A DNA stretch of 64,000 nucleotides. It comes from Carex sylvatica (taxonomy: Eukaryota > Streptophyta > Magnoliopsida > Poales > Cyperaceae). Positions 11,560-23,520 of the stretch are shown in pieces. The stretch is from positions 248,001-312,000 of the forward strand of contig CAXKVR010000109.1 of NCBI GenBank assembly GCA_964058845.1, given 5' to 3'. Positions within the stretch are counted from its first letter, which is position 1. The number at the start of each line of letters is the position of its first letter. The position numbers and the translations under genes are program-made. The notes under the pieces are model-generated. The model was not told the origin of the DNA and made no database searches. It saw only the letters and a list, made by a program, of their open reading frames with translations.

Positions 11560-12534
11560 ATGAGAACAAAGGAAGAAATACAACATTTTTCTGATTTTTC
11601 ACTTGATATCAAAGTCTTAAAAACCTAAACCTAACCCTAACCGCTACAGTAACCGATCTGCTACAGTAATTGAACCGCTACAGTACCACGCTGCTACAGT
11701 ACCGCGCCACTCCTTTCTTCTCTTCTGCCGCTCGGTCTTCTCTTCTTCTAGAGTCGGCCGACCATCAAAGGTAGCTTCTTTGTGTTGATTTGGCCGGCGT
11801 GGGGGGCCTTTACTCCGCGACACCCGAGAAGTGGGCTTGGATCAAGGTTTGATCGGGTTTTGAACTCGAATCTTGATGAGATAGATCAAGATCGGGTCAA
11901 GAAGAAGAAGAGGAGAGGGGGAGATGATGTGGACCTAGATCTTGAGAGTGCAAGATCGGGTCTAAGGTAGAAGTACGAGCGATTCGGACTTGGATTGATA
12001 CGTGAGGCATAGATCTGAGTCGGATCCAATGGAGAAGGAGAAGGAGAAGGGAAGTAATAGTGTCAGCACAGACCCGTTGGCCGAGGCTATGTCTAAGTTG
12101 AGTCCGGATGATGTCCCGATTATGATGCGAGTCTTTCGTATGGCAACTAGTGAGAGCAAGCCGAGGTCGCAGAGATGGTCACATCGCGTGGAGCACACTC
12201 TAGAAGTGAAGGATCTAGAGGGGTACTTAATTGAGGAGGAGAGCCGGATTAGGCTACAGGCTCCGGTTCGAATTCGAAAAACAAAATAGAAGCTGAACCA
12301 GTTCAAGTGGTGTCCGAAACAGCTTTTGAAAATTCTAGTTTTGAAATTAAAATATGGATTGAACTGGAGGAAGAAAGAGAAGAACAAGACACAACAGGGT
12401 CGTCAATTAGAACCTCTTCCTAGGTATAGAGGTAAGTCGTTCAAAACAAGACATTTTTTTATCACAGAGAAAGTATGTCTTGGACTTACTAGCTGAGGTA
12501 GGGTTACTTGACTGTAAACCTGTAGACACCCCAC
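11560..12534 (+). mobile_element. Degenerate Copia retrotransposon fragment
   Basis: A primer-binding-site-like TTGATATCAAAGTC (11603) follows an LTR-end-like stretch. A leader with five spaced GCTACAGTA motifs (11642-11706) follows, then a gag-like open frame (12002-12289) rich in charged residues. Reverse-transcriptase C-terminal coding appears at 12467-12534 (RKYVLDLLAEVGLLDCKPVD), typical of Copia pol. Most of pol is missing, and the sequence is cut at 12535 by the TGTCACACC element. Confidence 0.6.
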
Positions 12535-15100
12535 TGTCACACCTCGCAGCCATAGGTTGTGACAGAGCCCTGCCGTAAGTATACAACTCCGTGTATGCTC
12601 ACAAGGCAATTACGATATACTCATCACATCACAATAAAATGGCATCAAACGAGTATATATATAAAAGTCCAAGTACTAACTGTCTGGTAAAAGTAGATCA
12701 TACAAAGATATCTCGTACTGATACCGACCATAAGGTATGACATAGAGAGCTATACAACAAAATAATATATATATATATATATATACTTCTCTAGTCAAAT
12801 AACAAAACAACTACTAAGGTAATATGGTGACATATACCAAAGGCCTACTATTCGCGTGCCACTCCAGAATCAGCCGCGCCGAAACCTATAAAAAGAACCT
12901 AAAGGGTGGGGGTGAGAAATAATATCTCAGTGCGAATTTGCTACGGTTAGATTATTGGACTTGAAATCAGACTCCATGTTCACAAAATAAAATCCATACA
13001 AAATCACATTAACAGTTCTACCACAATATAGAAATGAATGGTTATGCTTGACAATAAATAATCAAATGAAATACAACTAATGGAATTTTCAAGATGAAGT
13101 TCAAACAAGCATAGACTCGGTCTAACTTATTTTATTATGGCTGGTAGCACTTACAGATGTTCAATCGAGCTGGACCCTTTATCTGACCCCCATCTGTAGG
13201 GTTACTGACACCTATAGATGTTCCACCGAGCTGGACCCTTTATCTGACACTCATCTACAGTGCTTTGGCTTAACTGTTTACTAAAATCTGGTTTAAAGTC
13301 ATATAATGAAAATTCACTTTGAAATCATTCGAAATATCGTAATATTCAATTGACCTTCCAAATGCATTATCACGTAGGATGATGCCCCGAGCCACAGATG
13401 CACTAGTCACCCACAATCACAATCACAATCATAATCACAATCACAATCACAATCATAATCACAATCACAATCACAATCAACATATAAATATATATATGTA
13501 TATAGTCACCCACCCCTCGTCCCAACCGGTACTGGGAAACCATGAGGGCCGTTCACCTAGGCCAATAGGATCTTGGGATCAAGGTCAGCTATACAATTTA
13601 ACCTTGCAAATTCATTCACATATCATTTCAAAGTTAGCTATACAGCTCAACTTTGCCAATTCATTCACATATCATTTCACAATCATCAATTCGTGGTGAC
13701 TTCCAACCATAATCAAACCATAATAGAACAATTCAATTGACAACCATACGAATATGCAAATCTACCATATCACAACAATTCGGTCCTACATTAATTGGGT
13801 TATGCACCTAATTTCAAGCCATTCCAATTATGCAACAATCAAACATGCAACAATCAAGCAAACAACATGACAATCAAAAAAGAGAATTTAATTCTTGAAA
13901 ATGAAACATCAAACAAGTCCAAGAACCCCGCACCTAGTTATGAAGAGCGTATAGCGCACTTATGGTTCGAACATCTAGAAAGGTCCCACAAAATCTTGCT
14001 CAACCGAGCCTACACCTATATTAACATACATCCTTGATTTAATCTTTGTTCAACGATCGAGATGCTTACTTAAGTTATATTAGTTGTTTTATACCTTTCA
14101 TAATAAGATCCATATACTTTCGTATCAACCCCATTCTTATTCATCTTTATTACTTAATATCCATAGAACTTCACGTAACTTACAATTTGGTCCTACAAAC
14201 CATATACATTTCCAATTATGCAACAATTTGCAAGAATACTCATTTAGTTCTTACTCAACCCAAGGCCGAGATATATAAGAGGGGAACAAGAGTTATCAAC
14301 TATTTCAATTCAATCATTCATCTATTTATTTTCATACCAATTTGGATGGTTGCACATATATAGGGTTTGAGAGGTTACCAAACGATTTCTCCAAGTACAC
14401 AAATCCTAAATTAATCAAAATCGGAATAATTCTAGATTTTACAAGAGAGGGAGAGGAACTTACCGATTAACACCTCAATTTGGTTGATTAGACTAGATTA
14501 ATCACAATTCTTCCCCAATTTTCAGATTTGAACCAAACCTTAGATAGAAAACCAAAGTTAAAATGAAATCGAGAAAAGAATCGACAAATAAACAACAAGG
14601 AAGCTCAATGGAGAGCGATTACTACCAATTTAGACACAAATATCGGGTTTAGAGCAAAAACCCTAACAATGGTGAAATCCAAATTTTTGTGAAAAGAGAG
14701 AAGAAAAGGGAATACAGAATGGGAGAGCTAGAGGAGATAAGCAATCAATTTTTTGCTCCTTCCTTTGAATTCTCGCGAGTTTTGACGGTTTGAGAGGGAG
14801 ATGAGAGTCTCTCTCTCTTTTTCTTCTTTCTTTGACGGAACACACACAAGCACAGAGGAAAGGGTGTTGGGTCTCTGACTGTTCAAGACCCATTGATTAC
14901 CGTTAGGGTTTTGACTGTTCTAACCCCATCGGCTGAAGTTTACGGAATGAGTGTAAAATAAAAATTTTACTTTTAACTTAAGCCGTGGATTAAAAGGGGT
15001 ATGCTGAACTCTCTTAATCATTTACGGATCTATTCCATGATTGATTTCTAAAATGTTAATCTACTTAATAATTAAATAGATTAATATAACATTTATACCT
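12535..15100 (-). mobile_element. TGTCACACC-type LTR-like element, copy A (3' end lost)
   Basis: It begins TGTCACACCTCGC inside Copia pol and shares its layout with 30060-32703: CTACAAGGCAA-type motif near the start, a small hairpin before CTCAGTGCGA (about 12920-12940), then a duplicated module of about 66 bp with ACAGATGTTC...GAGCTGGACC (13153-13260), CTTAACTGTTTA, and a CT-rich stretch near 14810. It also holds a (CACAAT)n tract at 13410-13480. Gene-like leader sequence at 14560-14830 reads on the minus strand. No clean right end or target-site duplication was found; the last recognisable part is near 15100. Confidence 0.55.
13410..13480. repeat. (CACAAT)n minisatellite
   Basis: About eleven six-base units (CACAAT, sometimes CATAAT) arranged as an imperfect 24-bp higher unit. 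The open frame across it translates to alternating His-Asn and is not a credible protein. Confidence 0.9.
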
Positions 15101-16560
15101 TGTTTTCAAATTCGGATTGGAATGCAGACCGAGCGTGTAGAGCTACACCAGGGAATGATTCGTCTCGGAGTATCACACGTGTGATACCTCTATTGGTTAT
15201 CCACCAGGACTAACCGGAGAGCGATTTATTTCTTTTGCTAGAAATATCGTAAACCGTAGAATTATGCAAAAATACTATTCACCGAGAAAATGACGAAATA
15301 AATATTTTTCTTACTCGAAGTTATTTCGTTTCACTTATAAGCAAAAACAAAAATACCGTGGAATTCGCAAAATATATTATTTCTGAATCTCGTAACAACT
15401 GTAACCAAGAAAGAGAGAAAATATAATTAACGAACTGATCAGACAATCCGATAACCCGTAAATTAGTATTTTATTCTCAAACCTTACCCTTCCCTTCTAT
15501 TTATAGGCCTAAAATGGACATGAAATGAACATTTTGCTCATGCCACCTTGCATGCCACCTCAGGGGGTGAGGTGTCGAGAGAATTTGGATTTGTATACTT
15601 CATATTGGTTGGATTTATTTGATGGATTCTAAACTCACAACCCAAACCCATTATGAATAGTAAATATTCAAATCAAATATATATAATTGTCATATACAAT
15701 TATATTCCTCTGCGGTTTTCGTTCGATAATTTTTATACAACGTGTCAGACACGTTTATAAATCAACCAGTATTTTTGTTCGTCATTTTAAATGACATATA
15801 ATTAATTATAACAAGTATGGTTAATTATAACCATCTTAATATTAATTATAATCAATTTATAATTAATCAATAAGATTTTTCGATTAGCTCTTATACGGTG
15901 TGACCCAATAGGATCTGTGTTATGTTGGTAAATATAATTAAAAACTATTTTAACTTCTATAATCATAGGAGGTATCTGACATCTGCACTATGACCATCCA
16001 ATTATACAGATAATGCTGTACTATACAATACCACGATCCAGTAAACTATTTTACTTGTGTCAGTTCTTTTATCTCATAGCTATCAAACTAGTTTCAAAGT
16101 AGGTGTGTGTCATTCTTGCAAACTTAATCTTTTCTTGATCTTGAGCAGATTTATCAAATATAATTACTCTTGTAATTATACTGCTAGCAGATAATCTTAC
16201 TCTATCAAGGGGCCCAGTGATATTATAACTCGTATAGAAATACGAGGGACAATAGTACTTTTGGTAAACCATCACTACCTCAGCTAAGCTATGTATACCG
16301 GAGAGCTACCATTATGACTGCGTTTTACCGACAGCGTTAGATAATAATCACACATATACATTTCTTAGTAGGAAAGATGAATACCTCATACTTTAGGACT
16401 TCACACTTAATGAAGACATTAATGACACGAATATAATTCCATGTAATGTTTAATTCGGAGTCTGTCTAATATTATGTTCCTAGAACATGTATCTATGTGA
16501 TTAAAATGAAGCACAATAGCACAACTCCTTTATATATACCAATCTAATTTCCTATATGAC
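15100..16560 (-). mobile_element. LTR-like sequence with minus-strand promoter
   Basis: AT-rich with conserved-looking GC islands. A TATA box CCTATAAATAG reads on the minus strand (15498-15507), followed downstream by a leader-like region down to about 15110. Upstream on that strand are long TAATTATAA-rich tracts. The layout (U3, TATA, R/U5) suggests a retrotransposon LTR or promoter remnant inserted next to the 12535 element. Termini and target-site duplication were not identified. Confidence 0.35.
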
Positions 16561-17105
16561 ATGCATACATAAATGTTGCTTTGGAAATTTCTCACAGTCA
16601 CAATTTCGGACCTATCCTTTTTGAAATTAACAGGAAAGTTTGAAAAATTGATAAGTATGTTGTGTCTATGCTTTTGTCCACTATTCACTTTTTTTGAATT
16701 GTAATAAGTAGAAAAGGAAATGATACAAAATTAGATGCTTGAAAGGGAGAGAGAGGAGAAATTCAGGGCACAGTTCCTTTTGCGTCTGTGGCTCTTGTTC
16801 TTTCTTCATTTCAAGGATAGATAAATTGATGCACCACATATGCATGGTTACTAGTCAAACCAACTTTTTTACATTATTTAGTTGTAGGTTTTTTTTCTTC
16901 TTTTTCTGTATTTTGTTCCGTTGTACCATGAATTATTTGTTTTTTTATCTGATTTTTTAAGAGTTTTGTCAGTTTGTATTGTAAGACAAACCGATTATTT
17001 CCACAAATTATACAACTGTATGAACTAAACACCAAAATATATCTAACTTGCTAAGTGCAAACAAAACCAAAACAATCTGTGAGAATGATATGTTTGTATA
17101 TGTTG

Positions 17106-17141
<36 letters not shown>

Positions 17142-17730
17142 AAAACATCACTTTTTTGGTGGGTCAAATGTCATGAAAGCGCGTTAGATGATGGGTCAAC
17201 AACAGTAGCAATTGCCACTTGGGCTAAACCACAATTTGGCACAATATAATAAACTAAGAACCAACTGTTGCAACTGATCAGACAAATTTATATGGGCCGT
17301 CAGACCAGGCCCAAGTGTATGTTTTGGAAACAGTGTATCAAACCTACCTGACCATCAAAATTAATAATGTGAGGAAAATAAAATTCAACATTCTTTCAAG
17401 TTGAATTGCAACACAATTAGATGAAGTCACGACTTAGTAATAATGGATCAAACTATCAGTTTTTCACTATTCCCCATAATTGCTCACTTGTTGGGAAAAT
17501 CATTTGTTGGGAATTGGTAGAAATTTTGTGGAGTTCAATTATACCAGTATAGTGGTTAAATTTGAAAATATATCTTGTTTAGAATGGAATAAGGTTGTGC
17601 TAAAAGAGTAAAAAGAAAGAAAAAAGGGCCCAATGGGCTTTTTAAAAAAAAAAAAAAACTTGTACATTTATTGTATTAGAGTTATTATTGTTATAGTACT
17701 TTTCCTATTTTTACCAAGAATCACTTTGGC
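16561..17730. other. Intergenic spacer with (TA)n
   Basis: No gene is supported. It contains a (TA)n microsatellite at 17106-17138 and, at 17352-17500, a segment duplicated at 26128-26285 on the other side of the CKI1-like gene. Confidence 0.5.
17352..17500 (+). repeat. Flanking duplicate 1 of the CKI1-like locus
   Basis: Shares ordered blocks in direct orientation with 26128-26285: AATTAATAATGTGA, CATTCTTTCAAGTTGAATT, AGATGAAGTCA and CACTATTCCCCATAATTG. The pair brackets the CKI1-like gene 8.7 kb apart, as if a tandem duplication of the locus had been partly lost. Confidence 0.6.
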
Positions 17731-17732
17731 TG

Positions 17733-17950
17733 GGCAATGCCGAAGGAAATAAATCTGCTGTGATTCCAAAGAATCGCAGAACCTGTTTTTCCAAATCCAA
17801 CTGTTCATCTATTTTGAAATTTGTAAATAAAATCAACTACTTTTGAGATTCGTGCATTCTAAAAAATTAATGGTTGAATTTGAAAAAGCAGAATCCCTGC
17901 AATTCTTTGGAATCGCGGCAGATTTCTTTCCAATGCCGCATGCATGTGCT
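17733..17950. mobile_element. Small foldback element (MITE-like)
   Basis: Left arm AATCTGCTGTGATTCCAAAG and right arm CTTTGGAATCGCGGCAGATT are inverted and extend outward through GGAAATAA / TTTCTTTCC and GCAATGCCG / ATGCCGCATGC. Loop of about 120 bp. Non-coding. It lies downstream of the CKI1-like gene. Confidence 0.6.
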
Positions 17951-18167
17951 TTGTTTAGAGTTGGGGATGAATAAGACTTAATTAGATGATAACATCGTTT
18001 CAATTAGCATTACAATACATCCAAACTATAACACACCTAAATAGCAAAAAGTTAAACTATTGCAGTTGATTTTTATCACAAGATAACAGAGGAAGAAAGA
18101 AAAAGAAGAAATAAAAACAAAGAGAATACAAAAAATATGAAGGAGAAGAAAGCGCCACCAAATGCTT

Positions 18168-21100
18168 CTAAGTGCCGACAGATTTGAAGAAGTCAACCAC
18201 CTTTCTTTCGTCTAGTGGCTTCAATAGGTGATGGTCCATACCAGCAGCGACGGCCTTCTGGACATCTTCATTGCTTGCGTCAGCCGACACAGTGATGATT
18301 GGTATGTGGATCCCGTACCGGCTTTCTTCTGTCCGTATCTGTCTGGCTGCTTCATAGCCATCCATCACTGGCATCTGAAAAAGAAAATTACAAAAAAATA
18401 ATTCAGTTGTTATTGTAATTGTACAGAAATTATAGAATAATTTGAATAAGGATTACCGTCTCAGATTTTGGTATTGCACTTGTCAGATTTAGTACCAATA
18501 CAGATTATAGCCGGAAGTAAAGAGAGCCTTTTCAATTAATGGCCTAGATTATGTAGTTTGTGTTATTGTGGCTGAGATTAATTTGTAGTAGCAATGTTAT
18601 CAAAGATAACCATAATGGAAAAACCTAAATCCAGCGGCAATGATGAAAAGTAATTAAAGCAACCCTAAGTCATCAAGAAACTATGCCCACCGCCAAATAG
18701 TGAAATGCTCAAAACATTTTTTTTACTATAACATGTTTTGTCATAGACTGTAAAACCTACCCCATCAACAGATTATTCATGTTCCTCACCAACATACTAG
18801 GCATTTGAATTATTTGTACTTTTGTTTAGTACTGGTAAATGTTGATAAGGTGGTAAAAAACGACTCTGTAATGTACTCATAAATTGTAAAATATTAAAAA
18901 AAATTAATAACTTTTACCTGACAATCCATGAAAATAACATCATAGGTGAAAGAGTAGTCGCCATTTTTTCCTCTGGTAAGTCCTATTTCGAGAGCTTTCT
19001 TTACCAGATTTAGTGCTTCAAAACCATTTTTCGCGATCACAACCTCTGCTCCAAGCTTTGAGAGTACTTTGGACCCCACCATTCTTATGATGTCATCGTC
19101 ATCAACCAACAGGACATGCTTTCCATTTAACGGCTTCTTACTTTGAACTGTACTGCTATTTTCTTCAGTTATTTCACATTGTTCTTGTGGATGGATATTT
19201 ATTTGCAGTTCGGGCAATGGGTTGGTTACCGCTCTATCTACATGCAATTTCTCAGCATTTTCAAGCTTTTGTATGAGTTTGAACAACTTGTGCAACCGAG
19301 TGCCATGGATTGGCTTTCTCAATGTAAGATTACACGGAAGGGCTCTGAATTGACTCAAATCCTTTTCTTTTACTTTTGAGTCAGCAATACAGGCAATCCT
19401 GCAATAAAGATTGGGGTTTCTTCCAATAGAGTTGGTACAAGTTGCTACTATCTCTGGGATTTTTCCATTGGATAGATCAACAACTACGAGGATTCTTAAA
19501 GGAAATTCATTGGACAATTCTGTATTTGGCAGAAGTTCAGAATCTTTTTGTCGCCCGCTCAAGAACCCTTCGCTCTCTACATTCTCAGTTTTCCTTGAAA
19601 ATGTCTTGCAAAAAAGCACAGAATCTGATTTGCTCGAGGAGTTGATGTTGTGCTTTATCTTTTCAAGAATTGGAGAAATTTGCTCGGCTTGTTTAGCCGT
19701 CCACACACTTATCCCGAGGCTCTCAATCCATGCCTGTAGGATTCTTTTTGTTTCACTTTCTTGAACAAAGAGAATGGAATGAACTTTCATGGAATGTGAC
19801 TCCTTTAGCATGAAAGGTTCAACAGTTGTTGATCGGATTGCTTCTGTGTCCAATTGTATCTTGAAGAGCTACCTCCCCTGACTTGAGGAATATGTTGAAT
19901 TTGAAGCAAGTTCCTTTCTCACCATGCTCCTTGTCACGGATGCTTATCTCGCCACCCATGAGACGTACCTATAAGAAAAAAAAAATATTTGAGTGAGTTA
20001 ATATACTGGTCTTCTTCTTTTTTAGCCTTATTTTGAACTAACACCAGTTGTTGTTCAACTGAAAATAAGCTATATAAGTAACACCATAGTAAAATTTATA
20101 TTATATGCTGGAGATAAGGACAGATAGAAGGTTATGTAGAAGAAAATTGTCATTGCATTTTGATATGCTATTTTTGTTTGGGCTAAGGTCTCAACTTGTA
20201 TTTCTGACTAAATAGGTAAAAGCCTGAAACATCTAATCAACTCCTTGACCAAATAATAAAAAAAAAGCCAGTGAATAAGAATCTCACAAAAGATTGAACA
20301 ATTCCAAGTCCCAAGCCAGTGCCTTCAGGTGAATCTTCCTTGACTTGAATGTAGTTCTCGAAAACCGATGCTCTCTTTTCCACCGGTATCCCCATTCCGG
20401 TATCATCCACCTCCAAAGTCAGCTCAATCGAATAGGGATCGTTTCCCATATATTGAACTTCTTGCTTCTTGGTTCTACTTCTAGAATGTCTAAAAGTATT
20501 TCTTGACAGGCAGCAAAGCATGCGTGAAATGGACAATCCATAATTGGATGAAAAATTAGTAATTTTCAATTTTGGCTTGCTTGCCCAAGCGCGAATAACA
20601 ATTTTCCCTTCTGATGTGAATTTGACAGCATTCCCCAACAAATTATCCAAAATTTGCTTAAATCTCTGTTTGTCCCCTGTCACCTTCCCTAACTTCAAAA
20701 CAGAGAAATCACACGGGTCCCATATCATCTCCAACCCTTTCTTCTCAGCCAAGACGTTTAATGCATCAACTGATTTTTCAATGATTTGGGAAATGTTGAA
20801 TTCGGCTTGTTCTAAATGCATCTTTCCAGATTCCACCTTACTATTGTCAAGTATTGTGTTCAATAAATCTGCAACAAAATTAATATTAAATAGTCAATAA
20901 GCTGAAAGAAATATATTGTTTAGGTAACCATAAACTAAGTGCAAGATGAGTAATTAGTCAAATATGAATAACATACATTAGTATATATAGCTTGCATTCA
21001 TGATAACAGCTAAATATAGAGAATTCTTCATAGGATAATTATAATTTTGTTCTTGGACGCTAAGAACCAGAACTTTTTGTTCCAAACTCCAATTCTATAC

Positions 21101-23520
21101 AGTGAGCTTATGAGTGGACAAAATAATAGAAGCATCGGTAAACCCTAAATTAAGGAGGCAGCCTGTTTTTGTCCGATATAGTCTCTGATACCATGAACAT
21201 GACTTTAGTTCTACCAATTTAAATTAATTACCCTCTGCTTACTGGTCAACATCAAAAGAGACAAACAAAAATTAGAGGACAAAAAAAAACAATCTTTTTA
21301 CTGTTATGATTCTGATACTGTATGTGTTATGCTTCCAGCTTGTTTGAAAACTCTGGGTTTTGGTTATTGATATGTGTGTAATATTAAATAGTTAATTTGT
21401 AAATAAGAGTGTTTCTAAAACTAGGGGGGGCTAAGATGTGTCTCTAATTATTTCTTAGATAACACTGTATGCTACATGCTTGAGACCATGAACTAGACTG
21501 GTTTAGGGTTTTCTCCTAGGTGGGGTGCGATTTTGTGCTTTTGTTGGTGGGATCTTGCTAACAAAACTTGAGAGCTGTTTGGATCATTCTTTAACAAAAA
21601 CGCAGAGTGAGAAAGAAAAAAAGAAACAAATTTAGGGACTATTTGGCCAAATTGATAAAAGAACAAAAGTTGACCAGTACTTGAACAAGAAGAAACAAGA
21701 AGTTGAACCTAAGAGATCCCCGGCATAGTCCTTCATCTTTGCTAAGTTTGTTCCCAAATCAGAGCCTGGTGTCTGATCCTGGTCCTGGCAATACTCAATC
21801 AACCCAATGATGCTGTGTAGTGCATTGCGTACATCGTGACTAGCCCGTGCAACTACCAAGCTCTTGTTCATGCTCTTTCTCTCAGCCTGTTGCACCGCTT
21901 CCTTCTGTTTTATTAGTTCAGCTTGTAAAATAATCTCTTGAATTTTTGACTGTTTGAGAAGGCGCAGCATGAAGAAGGTAAATAAGGCCATGCCTATGAG
22001 CACAACTCCAGCTAAGCAGAAGATGATGACTTTCAAAACTTGGAATATTTTCATTGTTTTATCATCTGGGAAAGCAAGAGTAATGACCTGCACAAGAAAA
22101 ACAGTAATCAGGTTAACAGAAGTATTGTTAAAATCATGCAAAATACAATTAACATGGAAAAACACTTGCATTATTGTTGTGCATTATTACTAATCACTTT
22201 GTAAAAAGTTCATATTATAAACGTACAAATGTTATACTAATATTAGATCATGCCAGTGGCAGAGCCTAGAAGCAAAATAACCTTTATAAAATATATTTTC
22301 ATTGTTAAGCAAATTAACCATATACATATAAAAATAACATACATATTTTTTTAACTTTTTGTGAGGTTTCATTCCTTAAGATGCAAAACAAAAATACCTG
22401 TGTTAACTAAATGATTCAGAAAGATATGTTACTATCAAAAGAAAGTAGTTAACAAAAAAACAAAATATTAACAAAAATACTCTTTACATCTATGGATAAG
22501 GAGTGCAAATCATTGATTAATATGTTATAATCTATTTAGACCAATAATGAAAAAAAAATACACCCAATGAACTAAATGCTATTTCATCCTAATTGCCAAT
22601 TGTACTACCTGCCTTGTATTTCATGTTCTCAGGGTACGCAATATTTTTTGTGAAAATTTGCAATTTATTTAGAATACTATGTCTGGCTATATTGTGTTAT
22701 AGGGAAATGAATTTAATGCAGTTTGCTGCAACATATGTTCTATTATTATATAAAAATCCATATCACTAACATATACAAATGCTGTGTAATTTTTGCAGAT
22801 CTGTTGTAAAGAAATTAAGGTTCAGTTCATACCATTGGAACTCGTGGTATTTTAATCTGCATGCTACTGTTCTGTGTGCTGCTCGGATGCTCACCAACCT
22901 CAGCATCGAATCCAACAAGATAACTTAAATCAGGGTCATTTTTTGAATCAACCATGTTATTCAATGACACTGAAATCCGACTTCCAGAAGAACCGGAGAT
23001 ACGACTCTGATCTAACCCGACTTCCGAAACATATCTAAGGAAATCTTTTAAATCTACACCAACTGAGACAACTCCAAAATTTCCAACAGACGCAGTGAAG
23101 GAGATGGTTTGGTTGTTTACTTGTGCACTGCCAACATGTCCATTCAATGCATTTAGGAGCCATCCTTTTATTGCAGGACACTGTTGGAAACTCAAAACAA
23201 CAGGATACCCGTATCGTTCTCCACTGTACTGATCGATGTTTTGATTGTAGAAAAGGCATGAATTGAAGTTATGGGAGAGAACTGCATTTGTTTGGTTATC
23301 ACGATGATAGGAGAATACGAGCCCATCTTTGCCAATGTAGGACACATGCGATGCCAACTGGATGGTGGAGAGTGCTGTAAACAACCTTGGAGCAATCTGT
23401 ATTGCAAAATGAGTTACTAATATGATGAAATATGATGAAATATAAAAATGTGCTTACTAATGGCAGAATAATCCATTTTTTCAATTGATGTGCTGTTGAA
23501 TTCTCTTCTCCTCTCATTTT
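18168..23520 (-). CDS. CKI1-like: CKI1-like hybrid histidine kinase (with frameshift)
   Basis: Minus-strand gene. Exons in transcript order: 23396-22833 (extracytoplasmic region: IAPRLFTALSTIQLASHVSY onward), 22087-21709 (membrane helix VIIFCLAGVVLIGMALFTFF, coiled linker, H-box ASHDVRNAL), 20868-20288 (N-box NLLGNAVKFT, G1 EVDDTGMGIP, G2 GTGLGLGIV), 19968-18918 (end of ATPase domain, linker, receiver start HVLLVDDDD, phosphoacceptor in FMDCQ) and 18374-18168 (MPVMDGYEA to KPLDERKV, stop). CKI1 proteins feed phosphate to AHP proteins in the cytokinin-type phosphorelay and are needed in female gametophytes; this is family knowledge. Phases agree at every junction, but exon 19968-18918 is 1051 bp, one base more than the 1050 its phase-0 ends require: the frame ending FKFNIFLKSGEVALQ and the frame of the linker and receiver differ near 19855-19875. 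As written, the product stops soon after the kinase and lacks the receiver. The N-terminus is unclear: a start at 23517 (MRGEENSTAHQLKKWIILPL, 61-bp intron) would miss the usual long first loop. Confidence 0.82.
19850..19880 (-). other. Apparent +1 frameshift in CKI1-like exon
   Basis: Reading from the acceptor at 19968 gives GEISIRDKEHGEKGTCFKFN then a stop (NNC-stop) near 19820. The downstream frame (LDTEAIRSTTVEPFMLKE, stop-free to the receiver) is blocked upstream by TAG at 19869-19871. The only GT-AG pair here would leave a 34-bp intron, too short for plants. So it is a real indel or a base-calling error. Confidence 0.7.

Noticed and set aside
13379..13699. Open frame with alternating His-Asn residues
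   Set aside because: Translation of a (CACAAT)n minisatellite inside an LTR-like element; no other protein feature.
15168..15186. Palindrome ATCACACGTGTGAT as a possible right end of the 12535 element
   Set aside because: It lacks the family's ATGT(C/T)ACA end and no CCCAC-type duplication follows.
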